Below, piece after piece: positions 37,301-51,700 of a stretch of DNA of 64,000 nt (within the stretch, counting starts at the first letter, position 1; every line of letters begins with the position of its first letter). Made by a program: the position numbers and the translations under genes. The notes under the pieces are model-generated. The model searched no databases. It was not told where the DNA came from and saw only the letters and a program-made list of their open reading frames with translations. Origin of the DNA: Symbiodinium natans (Eukaryota > Sar > Dinophyceae > Suessiales > Symbiodiniaceae); the NCBI GenBank assembly GCA_905221605.1, contig CAJNDS010002393.1, forward strand, positions 60,001-124,000, read 5' to 3'.

Positions 37301-40300
37301 CCTAAACCCTAAACCCTAAACCCTAAACCCTAAACCCTAAACCCTAAACCCTAAACCCTAAACCCTAAACCCTAAACCCTAACCTAAACCCTAAACCCTA
37401 AACCCTAAACCCTAAACCCTAAACCCTAAACCCTAAACCCTAAACCCTAAACCCTAAACCCCTAAACCCCTAAACACCTAAACCCTAAACCCTAAACCCT
37501 AAACCCTAAACCCTAAACCCTAAACCCTAAACCCTAAACCCTAAACCCTAAACCCTAAACCCTAAACCCTAGACCCTAGACCCTAAACCCTAAACCCTAA
37601 ACCCTGTCGCTGGGTTCGTTTTCATCCCTCGAAGGCAGCCAGGGTCCGACTTCCCCGAACCCCTAAACCCTTAACTCCTCTGACTTCCTAAACCCTAAAC
37701 CCTAAACCCTAAACCCTCTACCCTTAACTCCTCTGAGCTTTAGGGCTTGGGTTTCAGGGTTTAGGGTTCAGGGTTTGCTCCGGTTCTGCGAAACTTCGGC
37801 AAGCAGGCGCCAATGTGTGCCAGCGCAGTCGAGCCGACCAGGCATGAGTGCACAACATGAGGGCTTGCGTGCCCTTTTTGCTGGCTTCGAGAGTGAGGGC
37901 AGCCCCCTCCCCCTCCCCCCAACACAGTGGCCTATTATATTTCTTTTACAAACCAAGAGGAACCCGCATTAATTTACCCTAAATTACTATATATTTCCCT
38001 CACGAACCAAGAGGAACCCCAAATAATTTACCAGAAGGACCTTTAGATCAATCCCCATATGAACGAGGTCCAGCAGGACGTCGGTGACTGGCCGGTTGGG
38101 GGCGAGATCCTGCTCACGACGAACGAGTACCCCAATATGGACGGGAGCGCCACAGGGCGGCACTTTGGTTTGCCGGGGGTGTTTGGGGGTGTTTGGGGGG
38201 GGGGGGGGGGGAGGGGGTCGAAAGAATGATTGATAATATTCCCTTAAGGTCCCTGTATAAATATATACGGTAATAACCTCTAAAAACCCTATTCTAATTG
38301 TTAAGGCCCCTACATCAGATAGCCGGCAAAGGCGATCAAGATTTCACCGTCCTCAGCTGGTAGTTCCAGGGTCGTCCCGGCACACCTGCTGCCCTGTGAT
38401 TGCAGCTCAGCCTGTCAGGGTCATGTTGGTTGCCCAAAGTTTCTACAAGGGGTTATGGCTCAGACACCTTAAAAGGAATTATAGCAGTCTAGGGTATATT
38501 GACCCCAAGTTGAGAGTTCCTTCGTTTCCCAGGGTTGGTGTGCTTGCGAGTGCCGTTTTCTCGGGATAGTATGCTGAAGTACTATTCTCAAAGATACCTA
38601 GGGAGGAGCCGCTGTCGAGCAGACCTCAAATCAACACAAAGAAGCCCCGAAACTTGACAACACCACTAGACCTGAACCCTAAACCTTAAACCCTAAACCC
38701 TAAACCCTAAGCCCTAACCCCCAAACCCTAAACCCTAAACTTAGTGTAGACCTGCAGATCCAGCCAGCGACCCCCTGGGGTAAGGATACCCAAACCGAGC
38801 GGCGCATCATCACAAGCGTCGTCTTCTACGCGCCCTCCACAGAGCCTCGGCGTGCGGCGGCATCGACTCGTAGTGCCAGCGAAGATCTTTCGAGTTCAGG
38901 GTTTAGGGTTTAGGGTTTAGGGTTTAGGGTTTAGGGTTTAGGGTTTAGGGTTTAGGGTTTAGGGTTTAGGGTTTAGGGTTTGGGGGTTCGGGTTTATTTA
39001 GGGTTTGGGGTTTAGGGAGTAGACTTGGGAGGTTGTAGGACAGAGGCATGTGGTTGTTTTTGGGTTGAGGGGTGAGAGCATCCCATCAGTTTAGTTTAGC
39101 TCTCTTTTTCGTTCCATCCCCCGAAGCTCCCAATCCGAGGAGATCATACTGGACCGGCCTCTAGAGAAGCACCACTTCGCGGGCGAGGCGCAAGTGACAG
39201 AATACACTTGGGGAGGTTATAAATATAGCTGCCCGGAAAGCGGAATCTTCAAGCATTGAACTCCTAAACCAACCGGTTATGCCCAGTTAGTATACAACTC
39301 TGACTGTGAACCATCAACCCTAAACCCTACTTCTACCCCTCCCCCAGGCAAGGTAAGAGGAGTGATCTTCCCAAGCTTCGCGGTTGCTTCGGCCCCCGAC
39401 TGTGCTGGGACTGGTAGCAGAAGCCGGTTTTGGGGTTCAACCCTAAACCCCAAACTTTGGCCCTAAACCCTAAACCCTACACCCTAAACCCTAAACCCTA
39501 AACCCTAAACCCTATAAACCCTAAACCCTAAACCCTTGAGGGTTGAGGGTTCAGAGTCACGGAGGCCAGGCTTCATTCATGGCTGTTTTCCTGCAGTCCC
39601 CAAGCTCGCCGTGCGGAACCAACCGCAAACCCGGAGACCTAATATAGTGTAATACAGTATTAATACTAGTAGCGATACCTATACATATATACATATATAT
39701 ATATATACACATATGTTTACATTTCGTAGTTAGATAGCTACCTTCGGACTCTAGAACTTCACACCTGCGAAGCCCTGAACATCCCAAGCGCATGAATTCA
39801 CAACGCAGGCCTTCCGAGATAACAGTGGAAGCCTGACCGTGCGGACGATCGTGGCCTTGGCGGCTTTGCTGCGTAGACTGGGCTCTGTTACAGGTTTAGG
39901 GTTTAGGGTTTAGGGTTTAGGGTTTAGGGTTTAGGGTTTAGGGTTTAGGGTTTAGGGTTTAGGGTTTAGGGCAGCAGCAGCTGCAGAATCTTCTGAGGTA
40001 GGTATTGCGATTTGAAACAGGTGTCATGAGCGTCTGCTTGGCTCTCCAAGATCTTGATCCGAATCCCAACCTGCGAAGGTGAGCCGTAGCCTCCTTGTGA
40101 CCACGGAAGAAGCACTTACTGGTGCAGCTGCTAGTCTGCAATGGTTGACAGCATGATCACCGTAAGAACCTGTTGCTGTTCGTCTCGACCTCTTCAGAAA
40201 AACTTTTAGTTCAGAAGCGACCGGGAAAGAACCCTGTAGAACACAAAAATGACCACGCCCTCAGCACCCGAAGAGCACTTCCCGACATGGGGGCAGGGGG

Positions 40301-42291
40301 GGTCCATGAAATTTTGTGTTCTGATGCCACCCGTGGCCTCTCTGCTAGCATCGGAAAGTGTCAGTTCGTGAGACGATGAGGGCTGACGCTCCGAATTCCG
40401 ATATGGGGGTTCCAAAAACAACTGGGTACCTTTTTTGGGGGTTCCTATAAGAAGGATTAGAGTATTCTTGGGGCAGATTACGGGTACTTTTTTTTGGGAA
40501 GTGCCCATTTATGGTTCAGACCCTTCGTTTCTCTGCGATATGCCGGGGGAGTGGTTATCGGCATCTGGGCTTTCTTTTGCAGGCAAGAAACAATGTTTGG
40601 GGATCCGGGCGTCAGGTGCCAGAACAACAAACCCCTGGGGTTAAGGGTTAAGGGTTTAGGGTTTAGGGTATAGGGTTTAGGGTTAGGGTTAGGGTTTAGG
40701 GTTTAGGCCTAAAACCCTCAACCCCAAACAGCTTTGGGCTTTTGGGCATCCTCACAGGAGAAGTTCCCCGATCCAGAGCGGGATGTGCCCATCCCTGGCC
40801 ATGGAGGCAAGGTGGCGAGTCAAAGGTCTGGTCGAGGTTGCTTCCCTAAACCCTAAACCCTAAGCCCTAAGCCTTAAACCCTAAACCCTAAACCCTAAAC
40901 CCTAAACTCTAAACCCTAAACCCTAAACCCTAAACCCCCCCAAGAACCCTAAGCCGTTTCCTTACAACCCAATGCCCCGAAGGAGAGTGGTTCGGCTTCC
41001 ACATGCTGGCCTCCGGCTCATCCTTCGTGTTCCCTGGCTACAGATTGCACCCGGGGGGGGTTTAGGGTTTAGGGTTCAGGGTTTAGGGTTTAGGGTTTAG
41101 GGTTCAGGGTTCAGGGTTCAGGGTTTAGGGTTCAGGGTTCAGGGTTTAGTTTAGGCTCTCAGTCAGGGAGCCTCGGACGCGCCGCGGTGGCAGGGGGCAG
41201 AGGCGATCGATGGATGGACAACAGAAAAGTAGAGATCTTAGTAGGATTCCTGGGCACACTACCCTAGACTCTGTAGTGTAACCAAAGCCCCAGCGTGAGC
41301 CACGCAAAAGGAAACTGCATCAGCATATCTCTTTCTACTAGCCATGCAGTGCTCAACAGGGTTTAGATTTTAGGCTTTAGCGTTTAGGATTTAGGATTTC
41401 GAGTTTAGAGTTGAGGGTTCTTTAGGGTTTAGGGTTTAGGGTTTTGGGTTCTTGTTTAGGATCTAGGATTTCGACAGGTCTATGTCGTGGGTCCAGCTCA
41501 ACCGGGGTGGACAGGATGGTCTAACTGCGGACACACGCGGCCTGGCTGAAGAGTTCAGGGCTGGTCCCCATCTTCATATACCCTAAGCCCTAAACCCTAC
41601 ACCCTAAACCCTAAACCCTAAACCCTAAACCCTAAACCTGTAGGGTTTTAGGGTATGGTTTCAGACGCCAGAAGTAGGTGCATACACAGTTCAATTCAAG
41701 AGCAGCCCTAGCACCCAGCAACCCAGTTGAGATGATGAGTATGCGCTAAACCCTAAACCCTAAACCCTAAACCCTAAACCCTAAACCCTAAACCCTAAAC
41801 CCTAAACCCTAAACCCTAAACCCTAGACCCTAAACCCTAAACTGGAGGCTTCCCTGCCCTTCAGTTCTACCAGCCGGATGGCTACTACGGACCCGCGGGG
41901 AGTGGGGGGCTGGGGTTTGGGCTTTAGTGTTTAGGGTTCAGGCTTATGGTTCAGGGTTGAGGGTGCAAGCTGAATTTTGAAGCAAAACGCATGGAGTCTA
42001 TCAGATGCAGTAGGACATGTGGCAACCCGAGTGGCAGACCTAAACCCTAAACCCTAAACCCAAACCCAAACCCCAAACCCCAAACCCCAAACCCTAAACC
42101 CTAAACCCTAAACCCTAAACCTAAACCCTAAACCCTAAACCCTAAACCCTAAACCCTAAACCCTAAACCCTAAACCCTAAACCCTAAACCCTAAACCCTA
42201 AACCCTAAACCCTAAACCCTAAACCCTAAACCCTAAACCCTAAACCCTTAAACCCTAAACCCTAAACCTAAAAACCTAAAACTAAACCCTA

Positions 42292-42359
<68 letters not shown>

Positions 42360-44486
42360 GCTTTGCCAGGAGGCCTGCCGAGCCCCTACCTGGAGGGACT
42401 TTCCTTCTCCGATAGCCCCCTCGGCCTCATTTTGGCGGGGTTTAGGGGTGAATTTCCCAAGCAGTCTCAACACTAAGGGTTTAGGGTTCAGGGTTTAGGG
42501 TGTAGGGTTTAGGGTTCAGCACAGGGTGTAGGGTTTAGGGTTCAGCACTCCGGGTCGAGCAGGTTTATGGTGCAGCTTTCCCAGAACATTGAGAAAGCAA
42601 AAAACGGCCAAGCTCGCGGCCAACTTCGGAAACAAAAAGCGGCCAAATTCGGAAAATAAAGCGGCCAAATTCGGAGAATAGAGTGGCCAAATCCGGAAGG
42701 TGAAGCCGGCCGAATTCGGAATTTCGATGAGCCTTTAGTTTGGTTTTGGGCCACAGTCGGAAAATAAAGCGGCCAAATTCGGAGGTTCAAATAAATCCAG
42801 AAATAAACATATTTCTATATATATATATATATAGTAGAGAGGGTTCAGGGTTTAGGGTTTAGGGTTGTGGGCTTTCCAGTTCAGAGCAGTTAACGCTGAA
42901 TATCCGCACGGCGCGGCCGGCCGGTGCACCCGGCCCACCCCACTTTCAACCTTTTTTAAGTCCATAAACCCTCTAAACCCTCTAAACCCTCTAATCGCTA
43001 AACCCCCCCAAAATAGCCCTAAAATCCATAACGTCCCTATAAAAGACTAAACCCCAAACGGAACCAAAAGCTGGGCTCTGACCTCCGCGGGTGCAGCCGT
43101 GAGAGCTTGAGGGCTCAATGTGGCCCAGTGCCAGAAGCGCAGCCCCTTATCCTCAAGTCGCCAGCAGCCCTAAACCCCAAAGGCCCTAAACCCCTAAACC
43201 CTAACCCCCCAAAACCCTAACACTAAAGCGCCCTGAGCCCAAGGTATCATGGGTGCCATCGACGTGCTGGGCAGCTGGGGGATGGATCTGGTCAACAGCG
43301 TCTTCGTTAACACGAGGTTCTGGGGGATGGGGGTGGGAGACTTCGTGGACTGGTGGACTGGTTCTTGGAACCCGTAATGCTTTAAACCCTAAATCCTAAA
43401 CCCTAAACCCCAAACCCTAAAACCCCAAACCCTAAAACCCTAAACCCTAAACCCTAAACCTAAAGCTAGAAACCCGAAAAGCCCTAAGCTGAAAGCCCAA
43501 TAAGAGAGCCCTATAAGCCCCATGAGCCCGACAAGCCTGGTAAGCTCCATAAGCCCCAGAACTATAAGCCCCATAGGCCTAGGAGCTTTTTGGATGCCCT
43601 AAACATGAGGCTACGCATTCTCCTATGTGACCCGAATAGGATTTAGGGTTTAGGCTTTAGGCTGTAGGGTGCACCTTCCTGCGACAGGGGGCCGGTGATC
43701 AAAGCCGACATGAACGTTGGGCCTTTGTTCATCCTCCAAAACCTCGTACCTCGGAGTGCATCTCTGCAGAGACGCGGCATCCTAAACCTTTTGCCCTCAG
43801 AAGCCCTAGACCCTAAACCCAAACTGATAGCTTCGAGTTCGTTTGGGGTCAGGGGATTGAGTCCCAGCTTTCCAGCCACACGGGGGTTTAGGGTTTAGGG
43901 TTTTAGGGATTTAGGGATTAGGGATTCAGGGATTTAGGGATTTCGGGATTTAGGGGTTTAGGGTTTAGGGTTTAGGGCTTCGGGTTTCGGTCTGTTGGGT
44001 GCAGCTCAAGGCTGTTGCCACCAGCCGGGCTCCCGAGCGGGTGTCCCTGGGGCTTCCGTACGACGCTGGCCAGCATTGATCAGCAATGCCCCTTAGGAAG
44101 ATGCCAGAACCTGTTGGGTTTAGGGGTTTCTTAGGGTTTAGGGTTTAGGGTTTAGGGTTTAGGGTTTAGGGTAAGAACCGCTCCCCCCCCCCCCCGGCAA
44201 AAAAAGGACAATAGTTATCACTTATCACCATATTTCCCTGAAAGGGCTGAACGTTTGTTCATTTTTTGGGAGATTCATAAGCAAATAGTCGGGGATTGGT
44301 CATCCATACCAAACCAATCGTTGGGGACAAGAACGCGTGCTGTCTGGCCTCGCTCTAGATGCTGCCTGTTATGCGCCAGCTTGTGCAAACAACGATGCAC
44401 TGCCCTTGCCCCGCCCGACCCTAAACCCTTGAACCCTGAACCCCTAAACCCGAAACCCCAAACTCTCCCCATCGTTTTGACGACTC

Positions 44487-44530
<44 letters not shown>

Positions 44531-47500
44531 CGAGAGAGAGCGAGAGAGAGCAGAGACAGAGACAGAGACAGAGACAGGGACAGGGACAGAGACAGAGACA
44601 GAGACATTGACAGAGAGCGAGAGCGAGAGAGAGAGGGATATTACGGGGGTCGCAACAATTACTAAGAACTGAATATTCTCTATGGTCCCTATATAACTAT
44701 ACTCTAATCACCCCCAAAACCCTATTCCAGATACTAAGGCCCCTGTACTATCCCCAACCCTAAGCCCCAAACACTAAACCCTAAACCCTGCACCCTGTTC
44801 ACCTTCTTCACCCTATTCTTATTATTAATGTCCCTATATATTAGAGAGTTCTGAGGAGCCGATGTCTGTGTTTCAGCTTCAGGCTGCTTGGACTGTCTGA
44901 GGCGGAGTTTTTTGCGAGTTTTTGGCTTCTAGGGTTCATAAGGCACGAGGAGTTTAGGGTGATTAGAGGGTTTAGGGTTTAGGGATTTGGGGTTTGGGGT
45001 GCAGGGTTTCGGGTTTAGGGTTTCGGTGGCTTCCAGGTTTAGGGATTCGGGTTTAGGGAGTTGGGTTTTGGGTTTTGGGGGGTCGCACGGGTGCCAGCCG
45101 GATCGTAGGGCGCGCAGTCGCTGTTGGAGGCTGTGTTTTTGCAGTGCGCTGTTTTGTAGGCTGCTGTTGAATGTGGGCTTGAATTATAGGGATGTTCGAA
45201 TTCAGGGTCCTCTGGACTCATTGAAGCCCTGCAGACCCTGACACCCTGAACCCGAAACCCGAAATTTTGAGAGTTCACGTGAGACCCCACGTAAAAAGGC
45301 AAAGCCGCCGGTGTTCGCTGGAAATGTCGTCGCAGGATGCGAGGCCAGAAGCTGAAGCGATGGCTTTGGGGTGGTTTTCTGGGTTATGGTTTAGGGTTTA
45401 TAGGGTTTAGGTTTTACGGTTTAGGGTTTAGGGTTTAGGTGTGTGGCTGAGGTTTGCTGCAGGGATTGCCGAAGGCGTGATGGAGACTCAGGAACTACAA
45501 TAGGAAGCTCGGGTCACCTCGCGAGATGATGGGCCTAATCTGCGTGCTGAACGTATCCTCAAGGCGAACCTTTTCTGGTCTTAATCTTCTGAAGCCCAGA
45601 CCCTAAAGCCCAAACCCTAAACCCTAAACCCAAAGCCCTAAACCCTAAACCCTTCTCCCTTAAAGCCCCCAACTTTGGGGCCCCCAACCCTGAAGCTCTA
45701 AGCTCTCCGCAACCAGGACATCGGCTTCTTGCTGCGGCCACATACCTGCGATGAAGCGCAGCAGCAGGCCTTGTGCTGCCCCGAAGACCATCGATAAATC
45801 CCCTCCCACCCCCCTAGGGGTCGGAAGAATTACCAACAGTATTCCCTTGTGGTACCTATAACTAGACCATACTACCCCCCAAAACCCTCTTCCGATTGAG
45901 AAAGGCCCCAATACTCATTAGGCACCCCTAAGGAGAGAGAGTTCCCATTCAATTCGGGGCTCTTGTTGCGGGGAGGACGGGCAGCTGGGCAGAATTCGTG
46001 CGGGGTTGTCTAAGCAAACCTCTTGCCACAGCTCGGGCAACCCGAAACCCCGAAACTCTAAACCCCAAACCCCAAACCCCAAACCCTAAACCCTAAACCC
46101 CAAACCCCAAACCCCTAACCCCCTAACCGCAAGGCTGGGGATGCCACCCTCAACCTGCCGAACGAGGCTTTCGGCATCTTGTCCGCAGCAGCGCATGGTT
46201 CAGGATCCTGCCCCCGTTGGGGTTTAGGGTTTTGGGTTTAGGGTTTAGGGTTTAGGGTTTAGGGTTTAGGGTTTAGGTTTTAGGGGATCAAGGGTTTATG
46301 GGTGGAAGGGTTCAGGGTTCAAGGGTTTATGGGTTTAGGGTTCTAGGGTTTTTTCGGGTTCAGGATGCTAACCCCTAAGCGCTCGTTTAGGGACCCTAGG
46401 CGTGACATGTCAGCCCTGTAGCAGCCTCTGACATCTCCAACTTCACAGGAAACATTGCAGTCGCTTTGCCTTCCAGTGACATCTAAACCCGAAACCCTAA
46501 ACCCTAAACCCTAAACCCTAAACCCTAAACCCTCCAAGCCAGGATGCCTTGTGGGCTTCTTCATCCTCAGATCCTGCTCCACGGCAGGGGGTGGCCCAGC
46601 TAGCTGCCAGGATGCTTACGACTGCGTGCACCTCCAGCACATGCGGGCACCTCGTCCTTTTTAGGGGTAGGGTTTACGGTTTCGGGTTTAGGGTTTCGGG
46701 TTTCGGGTTTAGGGTTCAGGGCGTAGGTTTGTGCCTCGTCTTCCTTAGTAGCCTTGGTAGCCAAGTGGTACGCTTTCCTTTTTTGGTTCAAGGTTCCAAC
46801 CCAAAAAAGGCAACCCTTCTTTTTTGATATAGTCACTGGTAACCTTAACATTTTGGGGATATGTGGTCCTATCATATTTGACAGGCTAACCTTTTTTGTA
46901 TTCAGCAACTAGGCTTCAGTTTGGGCTACGAAGGGGCTACGTTGACAGCACAAGGGCACACGCGCCTACAACTACAAGTCAAGATCTCAAAGCCGACCAA
47001 CACACAAGACAGGAGCCCTACCTGCCGGACTAATGTCATGCCCAAATACTCCCCACATAGCGGCAAACAAAAACCACCCGGAAGCCCTGGTCCAAATGAA
47101 AGGCCCCTATCTTATCTCTACGACTCAGTCTGACTCTGAAGCAGTTGGGCTATGGAGGCTTGGAAGAACGCGCACATCGGCATCCTCTTTGTGGATGCTT
47201 GCCTGGCCTGAGAAGTTCAGGGTTCAGGGTTCAGGGGTATGGCATTGGCTAAAACGGGCCGTGCGACTGGTGCTCGTGTTGATGGTTTCTGTACACGTGT
47301 ATACGTGATACCCATACATCTATACGGTATATACGCGCATACATGTTACGATACACACAATCCTTATTTATATGGTACTTTGCTGTTTGCCGAAGAGCCT
47401 GCCAACTCACTTGTGATGTCGACAGCACCATGCTCGGGCTGTGAATGTGACGCCACGTGCCTAGCCTAAGGATCAACCCGCCAACATGGAAGTCTCCGAC

Positions 47501-48693
47501 GTGCAGCTTGAAAAGCAGCTAAAAGTCGGCCTGTCTTGCTGCTCAAGGGAACGACGTCGCAAAGTTGACTTTCGACCCCCTTATATATGGTTCAGCGTCG
47601 GGCGTTCCCGGCCCCCCCCCCCCCCCCCATGGTCCCCCCCCCCCCAAGTCTACCCCTCCCTAAAACCCTAAACCCTAAACCCCTAAACCCTAAACCCGAA
47701 ACCCTAAAACCCTAAACCTTAAGTCTTAAACCTTAAACCCTAAACCCTAAAACCCTGAACCCTAAACCCTAACCCTAAAACCAACCCCCAACCACACCAC
47801 AGGGGGGGGGGGTATCATCTTAGTACCCCATCCGCGGGGAAACCCTAAACCCTAAACCCTAAACCCTAAACCCTAAACCCCCTAAACCCTAAACCCTAAA
47901 CCCTAAACCCTAAAACCCTAAACCCTGAACCCCTAAAACCCTAAAACCCTAAACCCTAAACCCTAAACCCTAAACCAAACCCTAAAACCCTAAAAAACCA
48001 ACCCCCCAACCCACACCCCGGGGGGGGGGGGGGGGGGTATCATCTTAGTACCCCATCCGGGGGGGGGGGGGTGGGGGGGGGGGGGTGGGGGGGGGGGGGG
48101 TGGGGGGGGGGGGGGTGGGGGGGGGGGGGGGGGGGTGGGGGGGGGGGGGGGTGGGGGGGGGGTGGGGGGGGGGGGGTGGGGGGGGGGGGGGCCGCCGGGG
48201 CTGAACCATATATCCTTCAAAATCCCTGAACACCATAATCATTATCATAGGAACCCCCCCAAAAGGGACCCAGAATTTTCGGAAGTCCCCATGTTGCATC
48301 ACATGTCTGCCGTGCGCAAGGCAGGTCTTCGACAATCACATTGGCATCACGGGAACGTTCCATCGGCAGATGGGTGACATGAACCACCACTTCACCATGC
48401 GTGACAGCAAGGCGCGCGCCCCAGTGGTTCTTACGAATCCAGGAGCAATACCCCCAAACCCATTCCCCTTAGGCTACAAAGGGAGAATATATGGAAGGGC
48501 TTTGGCATGCCCTTTACTTTCTTTTAGGGTATGCCCAAGTTTTTCCGTGCGGGACCTTATCTTTAACCCATGCAGCGAAAGCCACCGCCCCACCAAAACC
48601 TAAACCCAAACTACACCCCGAAACCTTCAAAAGCCCAACCCTGACTTCCGAAAAACTCCAACGCCTGAGGCCCAAAGCCCCGAAAAAGCCCTC

Positions 48694-48749
<56 letters not shown>

Positions 48750-51700
48750 CCAAAACCCTGAACCCTAAACCCCAAAAAAGGACACAGAACGCGAAGAGCA
48801 GGTATACGGCTCCACAGCGCTGTCCACCTGTAACGCCTCGCTCCAATGCCTGGCCGTGGGCCCGGGGGAGGCCACGGATTCCGCTTGCTTTGGGTTTCGG
48901 GTTTAGGGTTTATAGGGTTTAGGGTTTAGGATTTGGGGTGCAGGGTTTAGGGTGTCGGGGTTCAGAGGTTTCAGGGAGCTGGGGTTTTCAGAGCGCATGT
49001 TCTTGGGGCTAAGGCGTTTCTAAGATTCAGGACGTAGGTTTTAAATCTAGGGCCTATAGGATAAGGATTTAGGGTCCCCAGCCACCCTATAAAACCCTAT
49101 AACCCTAAACAGTTTAGGGTTTGGGGTTTGGGGGTTTGTTTCGGGTTTGGGTTCAGGGACCTTGAACCCCAATCCCTCAGCACGATGCAGGCCTCCCCCT
49201 CTGGCTGCGCCTCGGTACCTGGACCTGGCGTGCGAAGAGCTGCTTGTTTTCCATGAGGGGCGGTGGGGAGTTTAGGGGTCTAGATAGGGTGCAGGGTTTA
49301 GGGGTAGGGTTCATGTAGGAAGTTTTTCTATTCTATCAGTTCCTTGGCAAGCTCAACTTTGTCGCATTGAGATTCGATCCGGTTCGCTCGTCGTATGGTA
49401 ATCAGCACAGCGGGTTAGAGCGGAAATAGGGTTTGCTGAAGGAAGCCCTCACTGACGTCGCATCTCTGAGGGCAAACCCTTCGAATCATGAGAGGACGGG
49501 GTCCAAGGAGGTTGGGCGTATGACATGTTGCAGGTGTGCGTTTAACGAAGCGCCAGCACCCTTAGGGTTTTGGGTTTTTTTAGAGCTTTGTTTCATTTTT
49601 GTTTTTTTAGTTGCTTCTAGGTCGGCATCCTTCTGCCCATCATCACCAATCGTGGGAAGACGTGCGAGGCCAGCCGTGATCAGCTGTGGCTGCCAAGCCG
49701 AAGCCGTAAGATGCACCTGCACCAGAAATCTCAAGCCCTGAACCTACAGAATTCCCCTAAGTCCCAAACCCTAGCCCTAAACCCTAAACCCTAAACCCTA
49801 AACCCTAAAACCTAAACCCTAAACCCTAAACCCTAAACCCTAAGCCCTAAACCCTAAGCCCTAAACCCAAAACCCAAAACCCAACTAAGTGATGAGATAC
49901 GAGGCCATGAGCAAACATGGCCAGCTCTCTGGATTTCAGGATGGCCCTGTGTTGCGCGCCTGTCCCCTCGTGAACCTCCCGGACCGCACCTGCGCGATGC
50001 CCTGGGAGTACCGCTACGGCACGCGTGGATCCAGGCCATTTGGGAGGTTTAGGGTTTAGGGTTTAGGGTTTAGGGTTTAGGGTTTAGGGTTTAGGGTTTA
50101 GGGCTTAGGGCTTAGGGCTTAGGGTTTAGGGTTTAATTAGGGTTTAGGGTTTAGGGTTTAGGGCTTCAGAGGATTTAGGGTTTCAGAGGGTTTAGGGTTT
50201 AGGGTTTAGGGTTTAGAGTTTAGGGTTCACCCACCCCCCAAGCCCGCAAGAGTAGATTGTCCGTTCTCGAAATTGTCACACCCTACATCAGAGGGGGGCG
50301 GTCGCCTTATAAGGACCCTACAAGGGACCAAAAACATTGGAGAAGTGACTTGACTTGGGATGTTCCCCCTTATACTAACAGTAACAGTCCTTAGTAGGGA
50401 TTATACTCGGGGCTACTGAAGGAGCTCAAAAGGGACCATATTTTGGAGAAGTGACAAGAGGGCAGAGCAGACTTGAAGGCTGTTGGCGTGCTGAAGAGTG
50501 CCAGTGGTTCTTTTCACACCTGACAATCTGGGGTTAGGGTTTAGGGTTTAGGGTTAGGGGTTAGGGTCTCAACAACACACACCCGTATACTAGCAGTCCT
50601 TAATAGCGATTAGTACCTATAATGACAATCCCGATTAAGGACTGGTGAACGTCCCAACCTGGAACGCATGACGCCACCATGAGCCCTGCATAACTTAACC
50701 TAAGCCCCCTTAACCCAAAAGTCCCAAAAGCCACCAACTCCCTGAAGCCAAAACAACCACAGCCCATAACCCTAAACCATTTGGGCCTTAGTCCGAACAC
50801 CCGGACACTTTAGGGTTTAGGGATGTTTGGGGCTCAATCCGGTTTAGAGTTTAGGTATTTAGGGTTCCAGTGGAGCTTGGGCTTAGTTCGGTGTATGGTC
50901 TGGGGTACTCAGTATGCGGCCTTTTCCACCTTTTTGGTGAACCTTCATTCAGCCACCCTCAACGCTACACCCTACCGACGCAAGTCCGACCCAACCCCCA
51001 ACCACAAACCCCAAAATGAAAACCCAAGCCCGAAATCCTAAATCCGAGCTCCAAGCCCTTAACCCTAAACCCCACCCACATTCTCGCCCCCCCCCCCCCC
51101 CCCCCCCCCTCACACCCTGAACCCTCATTAAACCCTAAACAAACCCTAAACCCTCAACCCTAACCCCTAAACCCTAAACCCCAACCCCAAACCCTAAACC
51201 CTGTTTTTCTCCAACAAAAAAGAAGGATGTCCGTCTTCCGCCTGGAAGACGTGAACTTTGGGGCTTTCCATGCCGAGGCAGCTTATGGGCTCCTGTTTTT
51301 GGAGGGATTTAGGGTTTGGGGTTTGGGGTTTAGGGTTTTCGGGGGAGTTGTGTAGGGCCAGGTATGGAATTTGCAAGGGGCGTGTGTTTGGAGTCTTAGG
51401 TGTCGGGTTTTTCGGAGTGGTTCGGGATGTTTGGAGGTGTAGGGTTTTAAGAGTCAAGTTTTGGTGTTTGTGGCCTAGGGGGTTTAGGGTTTAGGTTCAG
51501 GGTCCAGGGTTTAGGTTTCTCCAAAAACCCATTACTGACAGTGATACTTGTAGCTTGCTAACCAGATCTTCCAGTGAACCCTTCATCCCTTTTGAGGAGT
51601 TCGAGGTTACTTGGTCCCAGCTTAGGCCTACAAAAGCACCCTAAAGTATTCGAAGCCCCAAACCCCTTCCCAACCCTAGAACCCTAAATCCTAAACCCAA

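Noticed and set aside
41477-41560. Thrombospondin type 1 domain (GWTGWSNCG)
   Set aside because: Too short, and a competing frame is equally open; no neighbouring exon completes the Cys pattern.
44255-44665. Arg-Glu/Arg-Asp-rich frame
   Set aside because: The second half is the GA/GACAGA microsatellite. The first half is open but has no splice or homology support.
48045-48335. Long proline-rich open frame on the minus strand
   Set aside because: It is the translation of the poly-G/T tract; no exon signals.
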